Source: Thalassospira sp. MCCC 1A03138 (GTDB taxonomy: Bacteria; Pseudomonadota; Alphaproteobacteria; Rhodospirillales; Thalassospiraceae). Taken from it: a stretch of DNA of 64,000 bases. Position numbers and translations under genes: made by a program. Every line of letters begins with the position of its first letter. Positions within the stretch are counted from its first letter, which is position 1. The notes beneath the pieces are model-generated. The model did no database searches and was not told the origin of the DNA. It saw nothing but the letters and a program-made list of their open reading frames with translations. The DNA lies in NCBI RefSeq assembly GCF_002115785.1, contig NZ_JFJY01000005.1, positions 186,001 through 250,000 on the forward strand, in the 5' to 3' direction. Of this stretch, positions 8,309 through 17,626 are shown piece by piece.

Positions 8309-9580
8309 TTGCATAGCACCAGACTTTCTCATCTCGTCGCAGCAATTGCTGTCATGCTTTTTGCTGCTGTTTCGATATCGACAGCAAGAGCTCAAAGCAC
8401 GATCGGCGTCGCAGCTGTCGTCAATGATGCCCCGATTTCGGTGGTCGATCTGGTAGAACGTATCAAGCTTGTCACTGCCTCTTCCAATATTCCGATGAGC
8501 CCGCAACGAAGCCAGGAGATGGCACCACAGATTTTACAGCAGCTGATCAATGAAAAGCTGCAACTGCAGGAATCTGAACGTCGCGGCTTTGAGGTGACGG
8601 ACGCAGATATTGATCGCGCCAAAACCCTCATCGAGCAAAATTCAGGATTGCCACCGGGTGGGCTTGACCAGTTTCTGGCTCAGAATGGTATCGCACCAGA
8701 AACCATAAGAAACCAGATCCGTCCCCAAATTGCATGGCAAAAACTTTTGGGTTCCATGCGTCGCGAAATCGAAATTTCCGATACAGAAATTGATGACAAC
8801 CTCGAACGTATTCGCAGCAACCAGGGCAAGCCGCGTAACAATGTTCAGGAAATTTTCCTGCCTGTCGATAATCCGCAGGACGAAACCAAAGTTTACCAGA
8901 ATGCCCGCGAGGTGATCCGGGCCCTTGAACAGGGCGCTAATTTCGGCGGATTGGCGAGACAGTTCTCGGCAAGCTCAAGTGCAGCAAACGGTGGTAACCT
9001 GGGCTGGCTTTATTCCGGTGAAATGGCCGGAGAATTGCAGCAGGCCATTAACCAGATGCAGCCGGGCGATGTAAGTGATCCTATCAGAACCATTCGCGGA
9101 TATTACATCCTGAAACTGCTTGAACGCCGTCGGGGAGATGCCAATGCCCTGACTGATGTCCGGCTTGATCTATATCAGCTCTTTGTACCGATTGCAGCCA
9201 ACACGCCCCAAGATGAGGTCAACTCCAAACTTGGTATCCTGCAAAATGCCAAAGAAACCGCCGATAGTTGCCAATCATTGGCAAATGTCGCGGTTGACCT
9301 TGGTTCGGACATGAGCGGAAAGACCGAGGGCATATCACCAAACGATCTTGCAGGGCCTGTACGCAATGCAGTCGCAAATCTGGATAAAGGCGGTATTTCC
9401 GATCTGATCAAGGTTGATGGTGGTGCCCTGCTTGTCATGGTTTGCGACAAGACCGAAGAAAGTACTCTTCCTGACCGGGAAAGCATCCGCCAACGTCTTG
9501 AAATGGAACGCCTCGAAATTCTGGCGCGCCGTAAACTGCGTGAATTGCGTCGCAATGCGTTTATCGATATCCGGATGTAA
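8309..9580 (+). CDS. surA: Periplasmic chaperone / peptidyl-prolyl isomerase SurA
   Basis: 423 aa. Escorts unfolded outer-membrane proteins, including LptD, through the periplasm. The first 30 residues form a signal peptide ending ARA before Q. A SurA N-terminal domain (about 35-150) precedes a parvulin PpiC domain (about 170-275, with GGNLGWLYSGEM and DPIRTIRGYYILKL). The C-terminal portion is helical and closes on the N-terminal domain in the known structure. The chosen start is TTG at 8309 with AAGG ten bases upstream; the first in-frame ATG would cut off the basic n-region of the signal peptide. Its position between lptD and pdxA is the normal proteobacterial order. Confidence 0.9.
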   Translation: MHSTRLSHLVAAIAVMLFAAVSISTARAQSTIGVAAVVNDAPISVVDLVERIKLVTASSNIPMSPQRSQEMAPQILQQLINEKLQLQESERRGFEVTDADIDRAKTLIEQNSGLPPGGLDQFLAQNGIAPETIRNQIRPQIAWQKLLGSMRREIEISDTEIDDNLERIRSNQGKPRNNVQEIFLPVDNPQDETKVYQNAREVIRALEQGANFGGLARQFSASSSAANGGNLGWLYSGEMAGELQQAINQMQPGDVSDPIRTIRGYYILKLLERRRGDANALTDVRLDLYQLFVPIAANTPQDEVNSKLGILQNAKETADSCQSLANVAVDLGSDMSGKTEGISPNDLAGPVRNAVANLDKGGISDLIKVDGGALLVMVCDKTEESTLPDRESIRQRLEMERLEILARRKLRELRRNAFIDIRM

Positions 9581-9600
9581 TCCGGAAAGGACGCCAGCTG

Positions 9601-10632
9601 ATGAGCAACATCAAGCCGATTGCAATGACACTGGGAGAACCGGGCGGCATCGGCCCGGAGCTCGCCCTTAAGGCGTGGCTGTCGCGCAAAGACCCTGTCC
9701 TGCCTCCATTTTTCATTCTCAGTCCCAAGACAATCATGGATCAAACCATCGAAAGTCTTGGGCTACGGGTAAAAACCAAGGTGATAAACGAGGTCAGCCA
9801 AACAGGTAAGGTCTTCGAGGACGCCCTTCCGGTTTTTGAAATCCCCGGCACTGCACAAGATATCAAACATGGAACGGCATCCAGCAAAACCGCATCTATT
9901 GTCATAGACAGCATTACCCATGCCGTTAACTTGACGCGATCAGGAACAGCAAGTGCTGTGGTAACCAATCCGATCCAGAAGAGCGCGCTTTATCAGGCCG
10001 GTTTCAAACATCCCGGCCATACCGAATTTCTGGCAGAGCTTTCTGGTCCGGGCACCATCCCGGTTATGATGTTGGCCAATAGTCAATTGCGCGTCGTACC
10101 GATGACAATCCACATCGCCCTTTCGGAAGTGCCAAAGCAACTTACCAGTGAAATGATCAAACAATTGGTCCGCGTCACGTCAAAGTCTTTGCAAAGGGAT
10201 TTTGGTCTGGAAAAACCAAGGCTTGCGATTGCCGGATTAAACCCGCATGCAGGTGAAGATGGATCAATGGGCGACGAAGAAATCAGGATAATACGTCCTG
10301 CCATAAAGGCATTGCAGAATGAGGGGTTTGATGTCGTTGGGCCCCTCCCCGCCGATACCATGTTCCATGCCGAGGCACGTGCAAACTACGATGTCGCCCT
10401 ATGTCCCTATCATGATCAGGCTCTGATTCCGGTCAAAACACTTGATTTCCATGGCGGCGTGAACGTCACGCTAGGATTGCCCTTTATCAGAACGTCCCCT
10501 GATCACGGGACGGCTCTTGATATCGCAGGGAAAGGCATCGCACGGCCTGACAGCCTGATCGCAGCCATCAAAATGGCGGCTGAGATGGCACACAAACGAG
10601 TAGCCGGCAACGCTGCCTCACAAGGAGCCTGA
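9601..10632 (+). CDS. pdxA: 4-hydroxythreonine-4-phosphate dehydrogenase PdxA
   Basis: 343 aa. NAD-dependent oxidation of 4-phosphohydroxy-L-threonine in the DXP-dependent pyridoxal phosphate pathway; the product condenses with DXP on PdxJ. Motifs seen: the substrate-binding start [21 protein letters not shown] and the metal/substrate segment [14 protein letters not shown] followed by [14 protein letters not shown]. Length fits the family. The stop is separated from the ksgA GTG by four bases. Confidence 0.95.
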   Translation: MSNIKPIAMTLGEPGGIGPELALKAWLSRKDPVLPPFFILSPKTIMDQTIESLGLRVKTKVINEVSQTGKVFEDALPVFEIPGTAQDIKHGTASSKTASIVIDSITHAVNLTRSGTASAVVTNPIQKSALYQAGFKHPGHTEFLAELSGPGTIPVMMLANSQLRVVPMTIHIALSEVPKQLTSEMIKQLVRVTSKSLQRDFGLEKPRLAIAGLNPHAGEDGSMGDEEIRIIRPAIKALQNEGFDVVGPLPADTMFHAEARANYDVALCPYHDQALIPVKTLDFHGGVNVTLGLPFIRTSPDHGTALDIAGKGIARPDSLIAAIKMAAEMAHKRVAGNAASQGA

Positions 10633-10636
10633 CATC

Positions 10637-11503
10637 GTGTCAGACCAGAACAACGAAACCGCCAGCCTTGCCAATGATGGGCTTCCACCCTTGCGCGACG
10701 TCATTGCAACGCATGGACTGTCCGCACAAAAGAAGTTTGGCCAGAATTTCCTTTTTGATCTGAACCTGACCGGGCGGATCGCGCGCGCGGCTGCACCACT
10801 GGATGACGCAACTGTAATTGAAATCGGCCCAGGCCCCGGCGGCCTGACACGCGCCTTGCTTTATCATGGCGCAACGAACTTGACGGTTATCGAACGTGAT
10901 CCCCGTTGCCAACCGGTTCTTGAACAAATCAGCAATCACTATCCGGGGGCGCTTCATGTGATCGATGGGGATGCGCTTGACGTTGATGTTACGTCACTCG
11001 GCCCGGCTCCGCGAAAGATTGTCGCCAACCTTCCCTATAACGTGGGCACGCAACTTTTGCTGGCTTGGCTGATGCAGATTGATCAGTTTGCCAGCCTGAC
11101 TTTGATGTTCCAGAAAGAAGTCGCAGAACGCGTTGTCGCCGCCCCGAAAAGCAAGGCCTATGGCCGCCTTTCGGTCCTGTGCCAGTATTTATGTGACTGC
11201 CAGATACTTTTTGATGTGCACCGTAGTGCCTTCACCCCACCGCCCAAGGTAACCTCAGCTGTCGTTCAACTGCGTCCCAAAACAGATCGCGGCGAAGCTG
11301 TAAATCTTGTCAGTCTGGGCAAGATCACACAGGCAGCCTTTGGCCAAAGGCGCAAGATGCTGCGCGCCAGCCTTAAGACATTGAACATGGATGTCGGAAT
11401 GTTGTTGGAACGTGCACAAATTACAGAGACAGCACGTGCCGAAGAATTAAGTGTAGCCGATTTCGTTCGACTAACACTTGTTCATGAGGAAATGGTCGCC
11501 TGA
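10637..11503 (+). CDS. rsmA: 16S rRNA (adenine-N6,N6)-dimethyltransferase RsmA/KsgA
   Basis: 288 aa. Dimethylates two adjacent adenines in the 3'-terminal helix 45 of 16S rRNA late in 30S assembly, with S-adenosylmethionine as donor. Motifs: QKKFGQNFL at the N terminus, the SAM loop [14 protein letters not shown] (about 56-70) and the catalytic NLPYN (about 132). The C-terminal domain contains the typical [14 protein letters not shown]. The start is GTG at 10637 with AAGGAG nine bases upstream. It is the last gene of the operon; its stop codon sits inside a strong hairpin (see 11489). Confidence 0.95.
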   Translation: MSDQNNETASLANDGLPPLRDVIATHGLSAQKKFGQNFLFDLNLTGRIARAAAPLDDATVIEIGPGPGGLTRALLYHGATNLTVIERDPRCQPVLEQISNHYPGALHVIDGDALDVDVTSLGPAPRKIVANLPYNVGTQLLLAWLMQIDQFASLTLMFQKEVAERVVAAPKSKAYGRLSVLCQYLCDCQILFDVHRSAFTPPPKVTSAVVQLRPKTDRGEAVNLVSLGKITQAAFGQRRKMLRASLKTLNMDVGMLLERAQITETARAEELSVADFVRLTLVHEEMVA

Positions 11504-11518
11504 TCAGGCGGCCATTTC
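11489..11518. repeat. Hairpin spanning the ksgA stop codon
   Basis: GAAATGG (11489-11495) pairs with CCATTTC (11512-11518), T96 and G11 form a wobble, and CGCC pairs with GGCG. This makes a 12-bp stem around the loop TGATCA. The ksgA stop TGA (11501-11503) lies in the loop. There is no T run on either side. It separates the convergent ksgA and gmk. Confidence 0.7.
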
Positions 11519-11524
11519 GGATCA

Positions 11525-12157
11525 TCAATCTGTCAAAAGCTTTTTAACGAACCCCGGCAGTTGGGATTGGCGTTCGCGTTTAACGCGCTCTGCACCAATG
11601 ACATGTTGTACATCGGCAAGACAACGTTCAAGGTCATCATTGATCAGAACATAGTCAAATTCTTCCCAATGGCTGATTTCGGCACCGGCTTTTGCCATAC
11701 GCTTCATGATCACATCATCAGCATCCTGTCCCCGGTCACGAAGACGGCGCTCAAGCTCGGCCGACGAGGGCGGCAGGATGAAGACAGAAACAACATCATC
11801 CCCACCCTTCTCGCGTATTTGCCGCGCGCCTTGCCAGTCAATGTCAAACAGAACATCGTGGCCTTCGGAAAGCGCCTTTTCGACCGGGCCGCTAGGCGTG
11901 CCATAATAGTTGCCAAACACTTCCGCCCATTCCAGCAATTCATCATCGGCGATCATATGCTTGAAGGCATCAACGGATTTGAAGAAGTAGTGTATCCCTT
12001 CTTCCTCGCCCGGACGCGCTGCACGTGTTGTAGCGGAAACGGAAAGAGAAATCTGGCTGTCTTTTTCCAAAATCTGGCGTGTGATCGTGGTTTTCCCTGC
12101 CCCTGAAGGGGCACAGAATACCAGCATAACACCACGACGTTTTGCCTGATCCATCAT
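11525..12157 (-). CDS. gmk: Guanylate kinase
   Basis: 210 aa. ATP-dependent phosphorylation of GMP to GDP in the cytoplasm. P-loop CAPSGAGKTT near residue 14, the GMP-binding segment TTRAARPGEEEGIHYFF and the lid region RDRGQDADDVIMKRM are visible. The reading frame extends to a TTG at 12175, but AAGGA is seven bases before the ATG at 12157, which gives the usual family length. It follows yicC by ten bases on the same strand, a pairing common in proteobacteria. Confidence 0.94.
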   Translation of the reverse strand: MMDQAKRRGVMLVFCAPSGAGKTTITRQILEKDSQISLSVSATTRAARPGEEEGIHYFFKSVDAFKHMIADDELLEWAEVFGNYYGTPSGPVEKALSEGHDVLFDIDWQGARQIREKGGDDVVSVFILPPSSAELERRLRDRGQDADDVIMKRMAKAGAEISHWEEFDYVLINDDLERCLADVQHVIGAERVKRERQSQLPGFVKKLLTD

Positions 12158-12167
12158 CGGATTGTCC

Positions 12168-13052
12168 TTATTCAACGTTCTGAACCTGCTCGCGCAGTTG
12201 ATCGATTATGACCTTAAGCTCCATGCCGCAATTGGTCAGTTCGATATCATTCGCCTTGGAACAGAGCGTATTGGCTTCACGATTGAATTCCTGACATTGG
12301 AAATCAAGTTTACGGCCAATCGCACCGCCTTTTTGGATCATGTCGCGTGCGGCGATGATATGGGCTTTAAGTCGATCGATTTCCTCCCGAACATCCGCCT
12401 TGGTCGCAAGCAAAGCTGCTTCCTGATGAAGCCGTTCGGGATCGAACTTGCCTGTTTCCATCAGCTCATTGATCTGACGCTTGAGCTTTGTCTTGATCGC
12501 ATCGCTTCGAACGGACGCGCAATTTTCAGCACTCAGGACGGCTTCCTCGATACGATCAATATGACCGCGCAGCATTTCGTCAAGCTTCGCCCCTTCTTCG
12601 GCACGATGTGCTGCCAGTTGATCAAGCGCCTCGCCAAAGCTTTCAAGGATCGCGGCATCCAGGTTTTCGCGACTGTCGTCGTCTTCCTGCTGTTCGACCG
12701 CTTCAAGAACGCCACGCACATTCATCAAATCTGCAATCGTCCCGGCCGAAAGGCTGCTGGCGCGATCAAATTCCTTGGCCAGCGCAACCAATTCGGCAAG
12801 TAGATCGCGGTTAATGCGATAGGCACTGGTTTCCCCGGGGCGGACCACATTTAACGTGACCCCCATATTGCCTCGCTTGAACCGTTTGACAACGGCGTCT
12901 CGTACAACAGGCTCCAGACGTTCGAAGCCGCCGTTAAGGCGCGTACGAACGTCCAATCCCTTGCCATTGACACTGCGAAGCTCCCAGGTCCAGCCAAAGC
13001 CTTCTGCACCGCCGTCGGTGCGGGCGAACCCGGTCATGCTTGATACGGTCAT
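12168..13052 (-). CDS. yicC: YicC family endoribonuclease
   Basis: 294 aa. Family of stress-linked endoribonucleases (YicC_N plus DUF1732 C-terminal domain). The N terminus SSMTGFARTDG and the closing part NREANTLCSKANDIELT with the acidic, helical C-terminal region are diagnostic. The C-terminal domain carries the conserved acidic residues proposed for metal binding. The gene sits immediately upstream of gmk and is probably co-transcribed with it. The biochemical role in this organism is inferred from the family only. Confidence 0.9.
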   Translation of the reverse strand: MTVSSMTGFARTDGGAEGFGWTWELRSVNGKGLDVRTRLNGGFERLEPVVRDAVVKRFKRGNMGVTLNVVRPGETSAYRINRDLLAELVALAKEFDRASSLSAGTIADLMNVRGVLEAVEQQEDDDSRENLDAAILESFGEALDQLAAHRAEEGAKLDEMLRGHIDRIEEAVLSAENCASVRSDAIKTKLKRQINELMETGKFDPERLHQEAALLATKADVREEIDRLKAHIIAARDMIQKGGAIGRKLDFQCQEFNREANTLCSKANDIELTNCGMELKVIIDQLREQVQNVE

Positions 13053-13241
13053 ATTCTTATCCAGTCTGAATTGTCGGTTGCCCGTTTATAACGTTTGTGC
13101 CTCGGCGCGCCAAGGGATTGTCGTTTGATGATCGATCATCAAGACAGACAGTTATTGCCCGCATTTCATAATGCTGCCCTAATGCTGTCCCATGTTCCGC
13201 GCGAACAATTCGGAACACGTCCAACGGGATCACGAGCAACC

Positions 13242-14066
13242 ATGTCACTGCAATACCACGCCATCCTGATTACCGGTGCCAGCTCGGGCATCGGGGCCGC
13301 CCTTGCGCGTCACTATGCCCGCACCGGGGTAACCCTGTTTATCAGCGGCCGGGACCAAACACGTTTGAAACTGGTCGAAAATGAATGCCGTGCCGTAGGG
13401 GCAAATGTATTTGCCGATGTTCTTGATGTGACCGAACGTGAAACGATGGTTGAATATGTTACCAAATGCGACCAGATTACACCGCTGAGCCTGATTATCG
13501 CCAATGCGGGTATTTCAGCCGGAACCGGCAGCGAGGGCGAAGACCCCGACCAGGTACGCGATATTTTTGCAACCAATGTTGCGGGTGTTCTCAACACGAT
13601 TGATCCTGCCATCGCCTTCATGTCCGCACGTGGGCACGGCCAGATCGCACTGGTTTCATCGCAGGCATCTTGGCGTGGTCTTCCGTCCGCCCCGGCTTAC
13701 TGTGCCAGCAAGGCCGCCGTAAGGACGTATGGTGAAGGACTCCGGGGTGCCCTTGCCCCCTTCGGGATAAAGGTGAATGTGATTTGTCCGGGATTTGTCA
13801 AAAGCCGCATTACCGATGCTAACGACTTTCCCATGCCATTCTTCATGCAGGCTGACAAGGCCGCAATCAAGATTGATAAAGGCCTGTCGAAGAACAAGGG
13901 AATGATCGCGTTTCCCTGGCAAATGAACATTCTGATTGGTGTTTTGAAAATGGTTCCACAATCACTGCTGGATATGGCGGCATCGCGCATCCCGCGAAAG
14001 GCATCGAAAAGCCAAACGCGCCAAAGACTGGCATCAACTTCCGAACATATACAGCCGCGTCAATAA
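13242..14066 (+). CDS. Short-chain dehydrogenase/reductase
   Basis: 274 aa from the ATG at 13242; the open frame reaches back to 13095, but the extra 49 residues lack family similarity and overlap the yicC promoter region. Classical SDR: cofactor loop TGASSGIGAAL at the N terminus, the NAG motif (IIANAGIS), the catalytic Ser in LVSSQASW and YCASK as the Tyr-x-x-x-Lys pair. The C-terminal 40 residues are basic and slightly amphipathic, as in membrane-associated members. The ribosome binding site is weak. Substrate unknown. It is divergent from yicC and convergent with mltG. Confidence 0.85.
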   Translation: MSLQYHAILITGASSGIGAALARHYARTGVTLFISGRDQTRLKLVENECRAVGANVFADVLDVTERETMVEYVTKCDQITPLSLIIANAGISAGTGSEGEDPDQVRDIFATNVAGVLNTIDPAIAFMSARGHGQIALVSSQASWRGLPSAPAYCASKAAVRTYGEGLRGALAPFGIKVNVICPGFVKSRITDANDFPMPFFMQADKAAIKIDKGLSKNKGMIAFPWQMNILIGVLKMVPQSLLDMAASRIPRKASKSQTRQRLASTSEHIQPRQ

Positions 14067-14086
14067 AAACGGCGATAACCAGTTAC

Positions 14087-15061
14087 TTATTGGCGATCCC
14101 GGATGCGCCGCCAACGCGCGACATTGCGGTTATGCTCGTCCAAAGTTCGGGCAAAGGCATGACCGCCCGTTCCATCCGCAACGAAATAAACCTCGTCAGT
14201 TTCGGCAGGATGCAAAACGGCATAGATCGCATCACGTCCAGGATTTGTGATCGGTCCCGGTGGTAACCCGGATGACACATAAGTATTGTAGGGACTATCG
14301 AATTTCAAATCAGCACGCGTCAAGGCACGGTCAAGTGGTTCATCCGGGCTGATTGCATAAGCGACCGTCGGATCGGACTGCAAACGCATATTCATTCTGA
14401 GCCGGTTGACAAAAACCCCCGCAACACGTGGACGTTCCGCCGCAATACCAGTTTCCCGTTCTACAATCGATGCCAGAACAATCGCTTCTTCGATGGTATC
14501 ATATGGCAGATTGGCTTCTCGTCCCGGCCACAACTGGGTTACCAGCGCATCATGTGCTGCTGCCATGCGATCAATGATGCTTTGTTTCGTGTCACCGAAC
14601 GAAAACTGGTAGGTCTCTGGCAGAAGCATGCCATCAGGCGGAACATCAGAAATTTCACCAATGAGACCATCTACAAGATTGATACGCGTGATGATCTCGC
14701 TTGAGCGCAGCCCTTCAGGGATCGTCACAAACCGTTTTACAGTATCACCGGTCGCAAGAATTTCTGCAGCCTGTTTGGGGCTGACACGTGCAGGAAAATG
14801 ATATTCTCCTGCGCGCAATGCCCGATCAAGCCCGGCGATCCGGACGCCAAGCAGAAACACAAGTGGTTCCTGAATAATATTTTGGCGGCGAAAGATGTCC
14901 GCAATCCCGCGAACACCGGTACCTTGCGGGATGACAATATCACTGCCCTGCGCCAGCTTGCTGGGCGATGTATACTGCACATAAACATACACCGCCGACC
15001 CACCAATGGTGAGCGCGGCGGTGATGCATAAAAAGCCAAGAACAAGCAGAAAACGCTTCAA
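14087..15061 (-). CDS. mltG: Endolytic murein transglycosylase MltG
   Basis: 324 aa. Inner-membrane enzyme that cuts nascent glycan strands and is thought to set their length. One N-terminal membrane helix (about 5-28) anchors a YceG domain; a LysM-like region precedes the catalytic glutamate, Glu201 in ASIVERET, followed by VAGVFVNRL and the substrate-binding LQSDPTV and NTY segments. It lies 33 bases downstream of fabF on the same strand and is the last gene of the fab run, as in many alphaproteobacteria and gammaproteobacteria (where pabC may intervene; it does not here). Confidence 0.93.
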   Translation of the reverse strand: MKRFLLVLGFLCITAALTIGGSAVYVYVQYTSPSKLAQGSDIVIPQGTGVRGIADIFRRQNIIQEPLVFLLGVRIAGLDRALRAGEYHFPARVSPKQAAEILATGDTVKRFVTIPEGLRSSEIITRINLVDGLIGEISDVPPDGMLLPETYQFSFGDTKQSIIDRMAAAHDALVTQLWPGREANLPYDTIEEAIVLASIVERETGIAAERPRVAGVFVNRLRMNMRLQSDPTVAYAISPDEPLDRALTRADLKFDSPYNTYVSSGLPPGPITNPGRDAIYAVLHPAETDEVYFVADGTGGHAFARTLDEHNRNVARWRRIRDRQ

Positions 15062-15094
15062 GGGGTTTCCCTCTGTAAGGTTGAATCTGCTGTC

Positions 15095-16354
15095 TTAAAC
15101 GCCTTTGAAGACCAGCGAAGCATTGGTACCGCCAAAGCCGAACGAGTTCGACAGGGCGACATTGACCTTGCGTTTCTTCGCTTCAAGCGGAACCAGATCA
15201 ATTCCGAGGCAAGCTTCGGAAGGATTCCGCAGGTTAAGGGTCGGCGGAACAATACCTTCATGGATTGCAAGGATCGAGAACACAGCCTCAATCGCACCTG
15301 CTGCACCAAGAAGATGGCCCGTTGCCGATTTGGTCGAGGACATCGAAAGTTTCGATACCGAATCCCCGAACAGACGTTTTACCGCACCGAGTTCGATTTC
15401 ATCACCCAACGGAGTCGACGTACCATGTGCGTTCACATAGTCGACGTCTTCCGGGTTAACGCCCGCATTGCGAAGGGCATTGCGCATCGAACGGAAACCA
15501 CCATTGCCGTCTTCGGCAGGTGCCGTGATGTGATAAGCGTCGCCCGACATGCCATAACCGGCAACTTCGGCATAGATTCTAGCACCACGGGCTTTGGCGT
15601 GCTCGTATTCTTCAAGCACCACACAACCGGCACCTTCCCCCATGACAAAGCCGTCGCGGCCCTGATCCCAGGGGCGCGATGCTTCGGTCGGGGTATCGTT
15701 GTAACCGGTGGACAAGGCACGCGCAGCAGCAAAGCCCGCCATACCCAACCGGCAAACAGCGGCTTCAGCCCCCCCGGCAACCATAACATCTGCATCGCCC
15801 AGCATGATCATGCGCGATGCATCGCCAATGGCGTGCGCACCGGTTGAACATGCCGTAACGACCGCATGGTTCGGGCCTTTAAGGCCGTGTTTGATCGAAA
15901 CCTGGCCTGAAACCAGATTGATCAGGCAAGACGGAATGAAGAATGGGCTGACACGGCGGGTTTTGCCGTTATTCACCAGCTCCGTGGCTTCTGAGATTTT
16001 CGGCAGACCACCAATACCCGAACCGATCAAAACACCGGTATTTTCCTGGTCTTCATCAGTTTCAGGCTTCCAGCCGGAATCGGCCAGTGCCTGATCGGCA
16101 GCGGCAACACCATAGACGATGAAATCGTCCATTTTCTTCATGTCTTTGATCGAGACATGATCTTCCGCGTTGAAAAGTCCGTCACCCACACCGCGCGGCA
16201 CAAGGCCAGCGATCTTGGCCGGGATATCGGACACATCGAAAGTATCGATGCTTTTGATTCCGGATTGGCCGTCCAGCAATTTCTGCCAGGTGTTCTGTGC
16301 GCCGCTGGCAAGCGGAGTAACAGCACCAATACCGGTAACAACTACGCGTCTCAT
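15095..16354 (-). CDS. fabF: 3-oxoacyl-ACP synthase II (FabF)
   Basis: 419 aa. Condensing enzyme that extends acyl-ACP with malonyl-ACP in type II fatty acid synthesis. The catalytic triad is intact: Cys169 in ACSTGAH, His310 in NAHGTSTPLGD and His347 in SATGHLLGAAG. The C-terminal GFGGTNASLVF is the family signature. The gene follows acpP, with a strong hairpin in between that may lower its transcription relative to acpP. Confidence 0.96.
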   Translation of the reverse strand: MRRVVVTGIGAVTPLASGAQNTWQKLLDGQSGIKSIDTFDVSDIPAKIAGLVPRGVGDGLFNAEDHVSIKDMKKMDDFIVYGVAAADQALADSGWKPETDEDQENTGVLIGSGIGGLPKISEATELVNNGKTRRVSPFFIPSCLINLVSGQVSIKHGLKGPNHAVVTACSTGAHAIGDASRMIMLGDADVMVAGGAEAAVCRLGMAGFAAARALSTGYNDTPTEASRPWDQGRDGFVMGEGAGCVVLEEYEHAKARGARIYAEVAGYGMSGDAYHITAPAEDGNGGFRSMRNALRNAGVNPEDVDYVNAHGTSTPLGDEIELGAVKRLFGDSVSKLSMSSTKSATGHLLGAAGAIEAVFSILAIHEGIVPPTLNLRNPSEACLGIDLVPLEAKKRKVNVALSNSFGFGGTNASLVFKGV

Positions 16355-16395
16355 CCCGTACTACGCCTTTATTTTATGAATACAGCAAAGACGAA

Positions 16396-16426
16396 AAGGG
16401 CGCCTGAGGATGCCCTCTGGCGCCCA
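16396..16426 (-). terminator. Terminator-like hairpin between acpP and fabF
   Basis: GGGCGCC (16398-16404) pairs with GGCGCCC (16419-16425), and GAGG pairs with CCTC inside, around an ATGC loop. On the minus strand it is followed by TTTTCGTCTTT. Probably a partial terminator that lets acpP be transcribed in excess of fabF. Confidence 0.7.
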
Positions 16427-16441
16427 TGTCTCACGGCAAGA

Positions 16442-16678
16442 TTAGCCGTTCGCCTTTTCGATGAAGTCGATCGCGTCTTTAACGGTCAGAATTTTTTCTG
16501 CTGCGTCATCAGGAATTTCGCAACCGAATTCTTCTTCAAACGCCATGACCAGCTCGACAGTGTCCAGGCTGTCGGCGCCCAGATCGTCGATGAAGCTTGC
16601 GTTTTCGGTGACCTTGTCTTCCTCAACACCGAGGTGCTCGACAACGATCTTCTTCACGCGATCTGCGACATCACTCAT
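16442..16678 (-). CDS. acpP: Acyl carrier protein
   Basis: 78 aa, strongly acidic four-helix carrier of the growing acyl chain. The phosphopantetheine attachment site is Ser37 in [10 protein letters not shown]. Sequence and length are canonical. The 169-base gap to fabG contains a TATAGA-like box (16801-16806 on the other strand) that could give acpP its own promoter. A hairpin follows the stop codon. Confidence 0.97.
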   Translation of the reverse strand: MSDVADRVKKIVVEHLGVEEDKVTENASFIDDLGADSLDTVELVMAFEEEFGCEIPDDAAEKILTVKDAIDFIEKANG

Positions 16679-16847
16679 AGCTCAAATCCTTCAATAGGTT
16701 TTCTGTCAGTTGGTTTTGATTGGTTCTTCGCGCCTTCCCCCTATTGAAGGAATTTGCGAGGACCGGAATCCGACAACCGCAATTGCCGGTTTCGTGATTT
16801 TCTATAGCGGCCTCTTTTAAACAGAAAAGCAAGCAACCCGCAACGGG

Positions 16848-17588
16848 TTAAATCATCGCCATTCCGCCATTCACATGCAAGGTCTGCCCCGTGACATAAG
16901 CGGCTTCGTCGCTTGCCAGATACAGAACCGCTGCTGCGATCTCTTTGCTTTCCCCCATGCGCCCGGCAGGAACATTGGCCAGAAGCTTTTCTTTCTGTCC
17001 GTCATCAAGCTCGTCTGTCATCGCCGTGGTAATGAACCCCGGTGCAACACAGTTAACAGTAATTCCGCGCGATGCAACTTCCTGTGCCAAGGATTTTGAC
17101 CATCCGATCATTCCGGCCTTCGCTGCCGAATAGTTGGTCTGGCCCGGATTCCCTGTCACACCAACGATCGAGGTAATATTGATAATACGGCCATGACGGC
17201 GTTTCATCATCCCGCGCAACGAGTTCCGTGCAAGCTTGAAAGCAGCCGTCAAGTTCACATCGAGAACCGCCTGCCAGTCTTCGTCTTTCAAGCGCATCGC
17301 AAGCTGATCACGGGTAATACCGGCATTATTGACCAGAATGTCAAGCTGACCGCCAAGGGCTTCTTCGGCATCCTTGATCAGACCGGCAACCGATTCCGGG
17401 TCAGAAAGGTTACCCGGAACAACAACAGCATTTTCACCAATTTCCGCGGCAACAGCCTGAAGGCGTTCTACGCGCGTGCCCGAAAGAGCAACCTTTGCAC
17501 CGGCCGCAGCCAGAATTTTGGCAATTTCACCGCCGATACCACCAGTCGCGCCGGTTACAAGTGCGGTCTTGCCTGCAAGATCAAACAT
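16848..17588 (-). CDS. fabG: 3-oxoacyl-ACP reductase (FabG)
   Basis: 246 aa from the ATG at 17588, preceded by AAAGGG; a TTG one codon earlier is less likely. NADPH-dependent first reduction of the elongation cycle. Cofactor loop TGATGGIGGEIA (about 13-23), NNAG (87-90), catalytic Ser140, Tyr153 and Lys157 (YSAAK), and a C-terminal YVTGQTLHVNGG motif. It lies between fabD and acpP in the standard order. Confidence 0.96.
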   Translation of the reverse strand: MFDLAGKTALVTGATGGIGGEIAKILAAAGAKVALSGTRVERLQAVAAEIGENAVVVPGNLSDPESVAGLIKDAEEALGGQLDILVNNAGITRDQLAMRLKDEDWQAVLDVNLTAAFKLARNSLRGMMKRRHGRIINITSIVGVTGNPGQTNYSAAKAGMIGWSKSLAQEVASRGITVNCVAPGFITTAMTDELDDGQKEKLLANVPAGRMGESKEIAAAVLYLASDEAAYVTGQTLHVNGGMAMI

Positions 17589-17626
17589 CAATCTATCCCT
17601 TTGGGTTCGTCTGTTTCGCGCAACGC

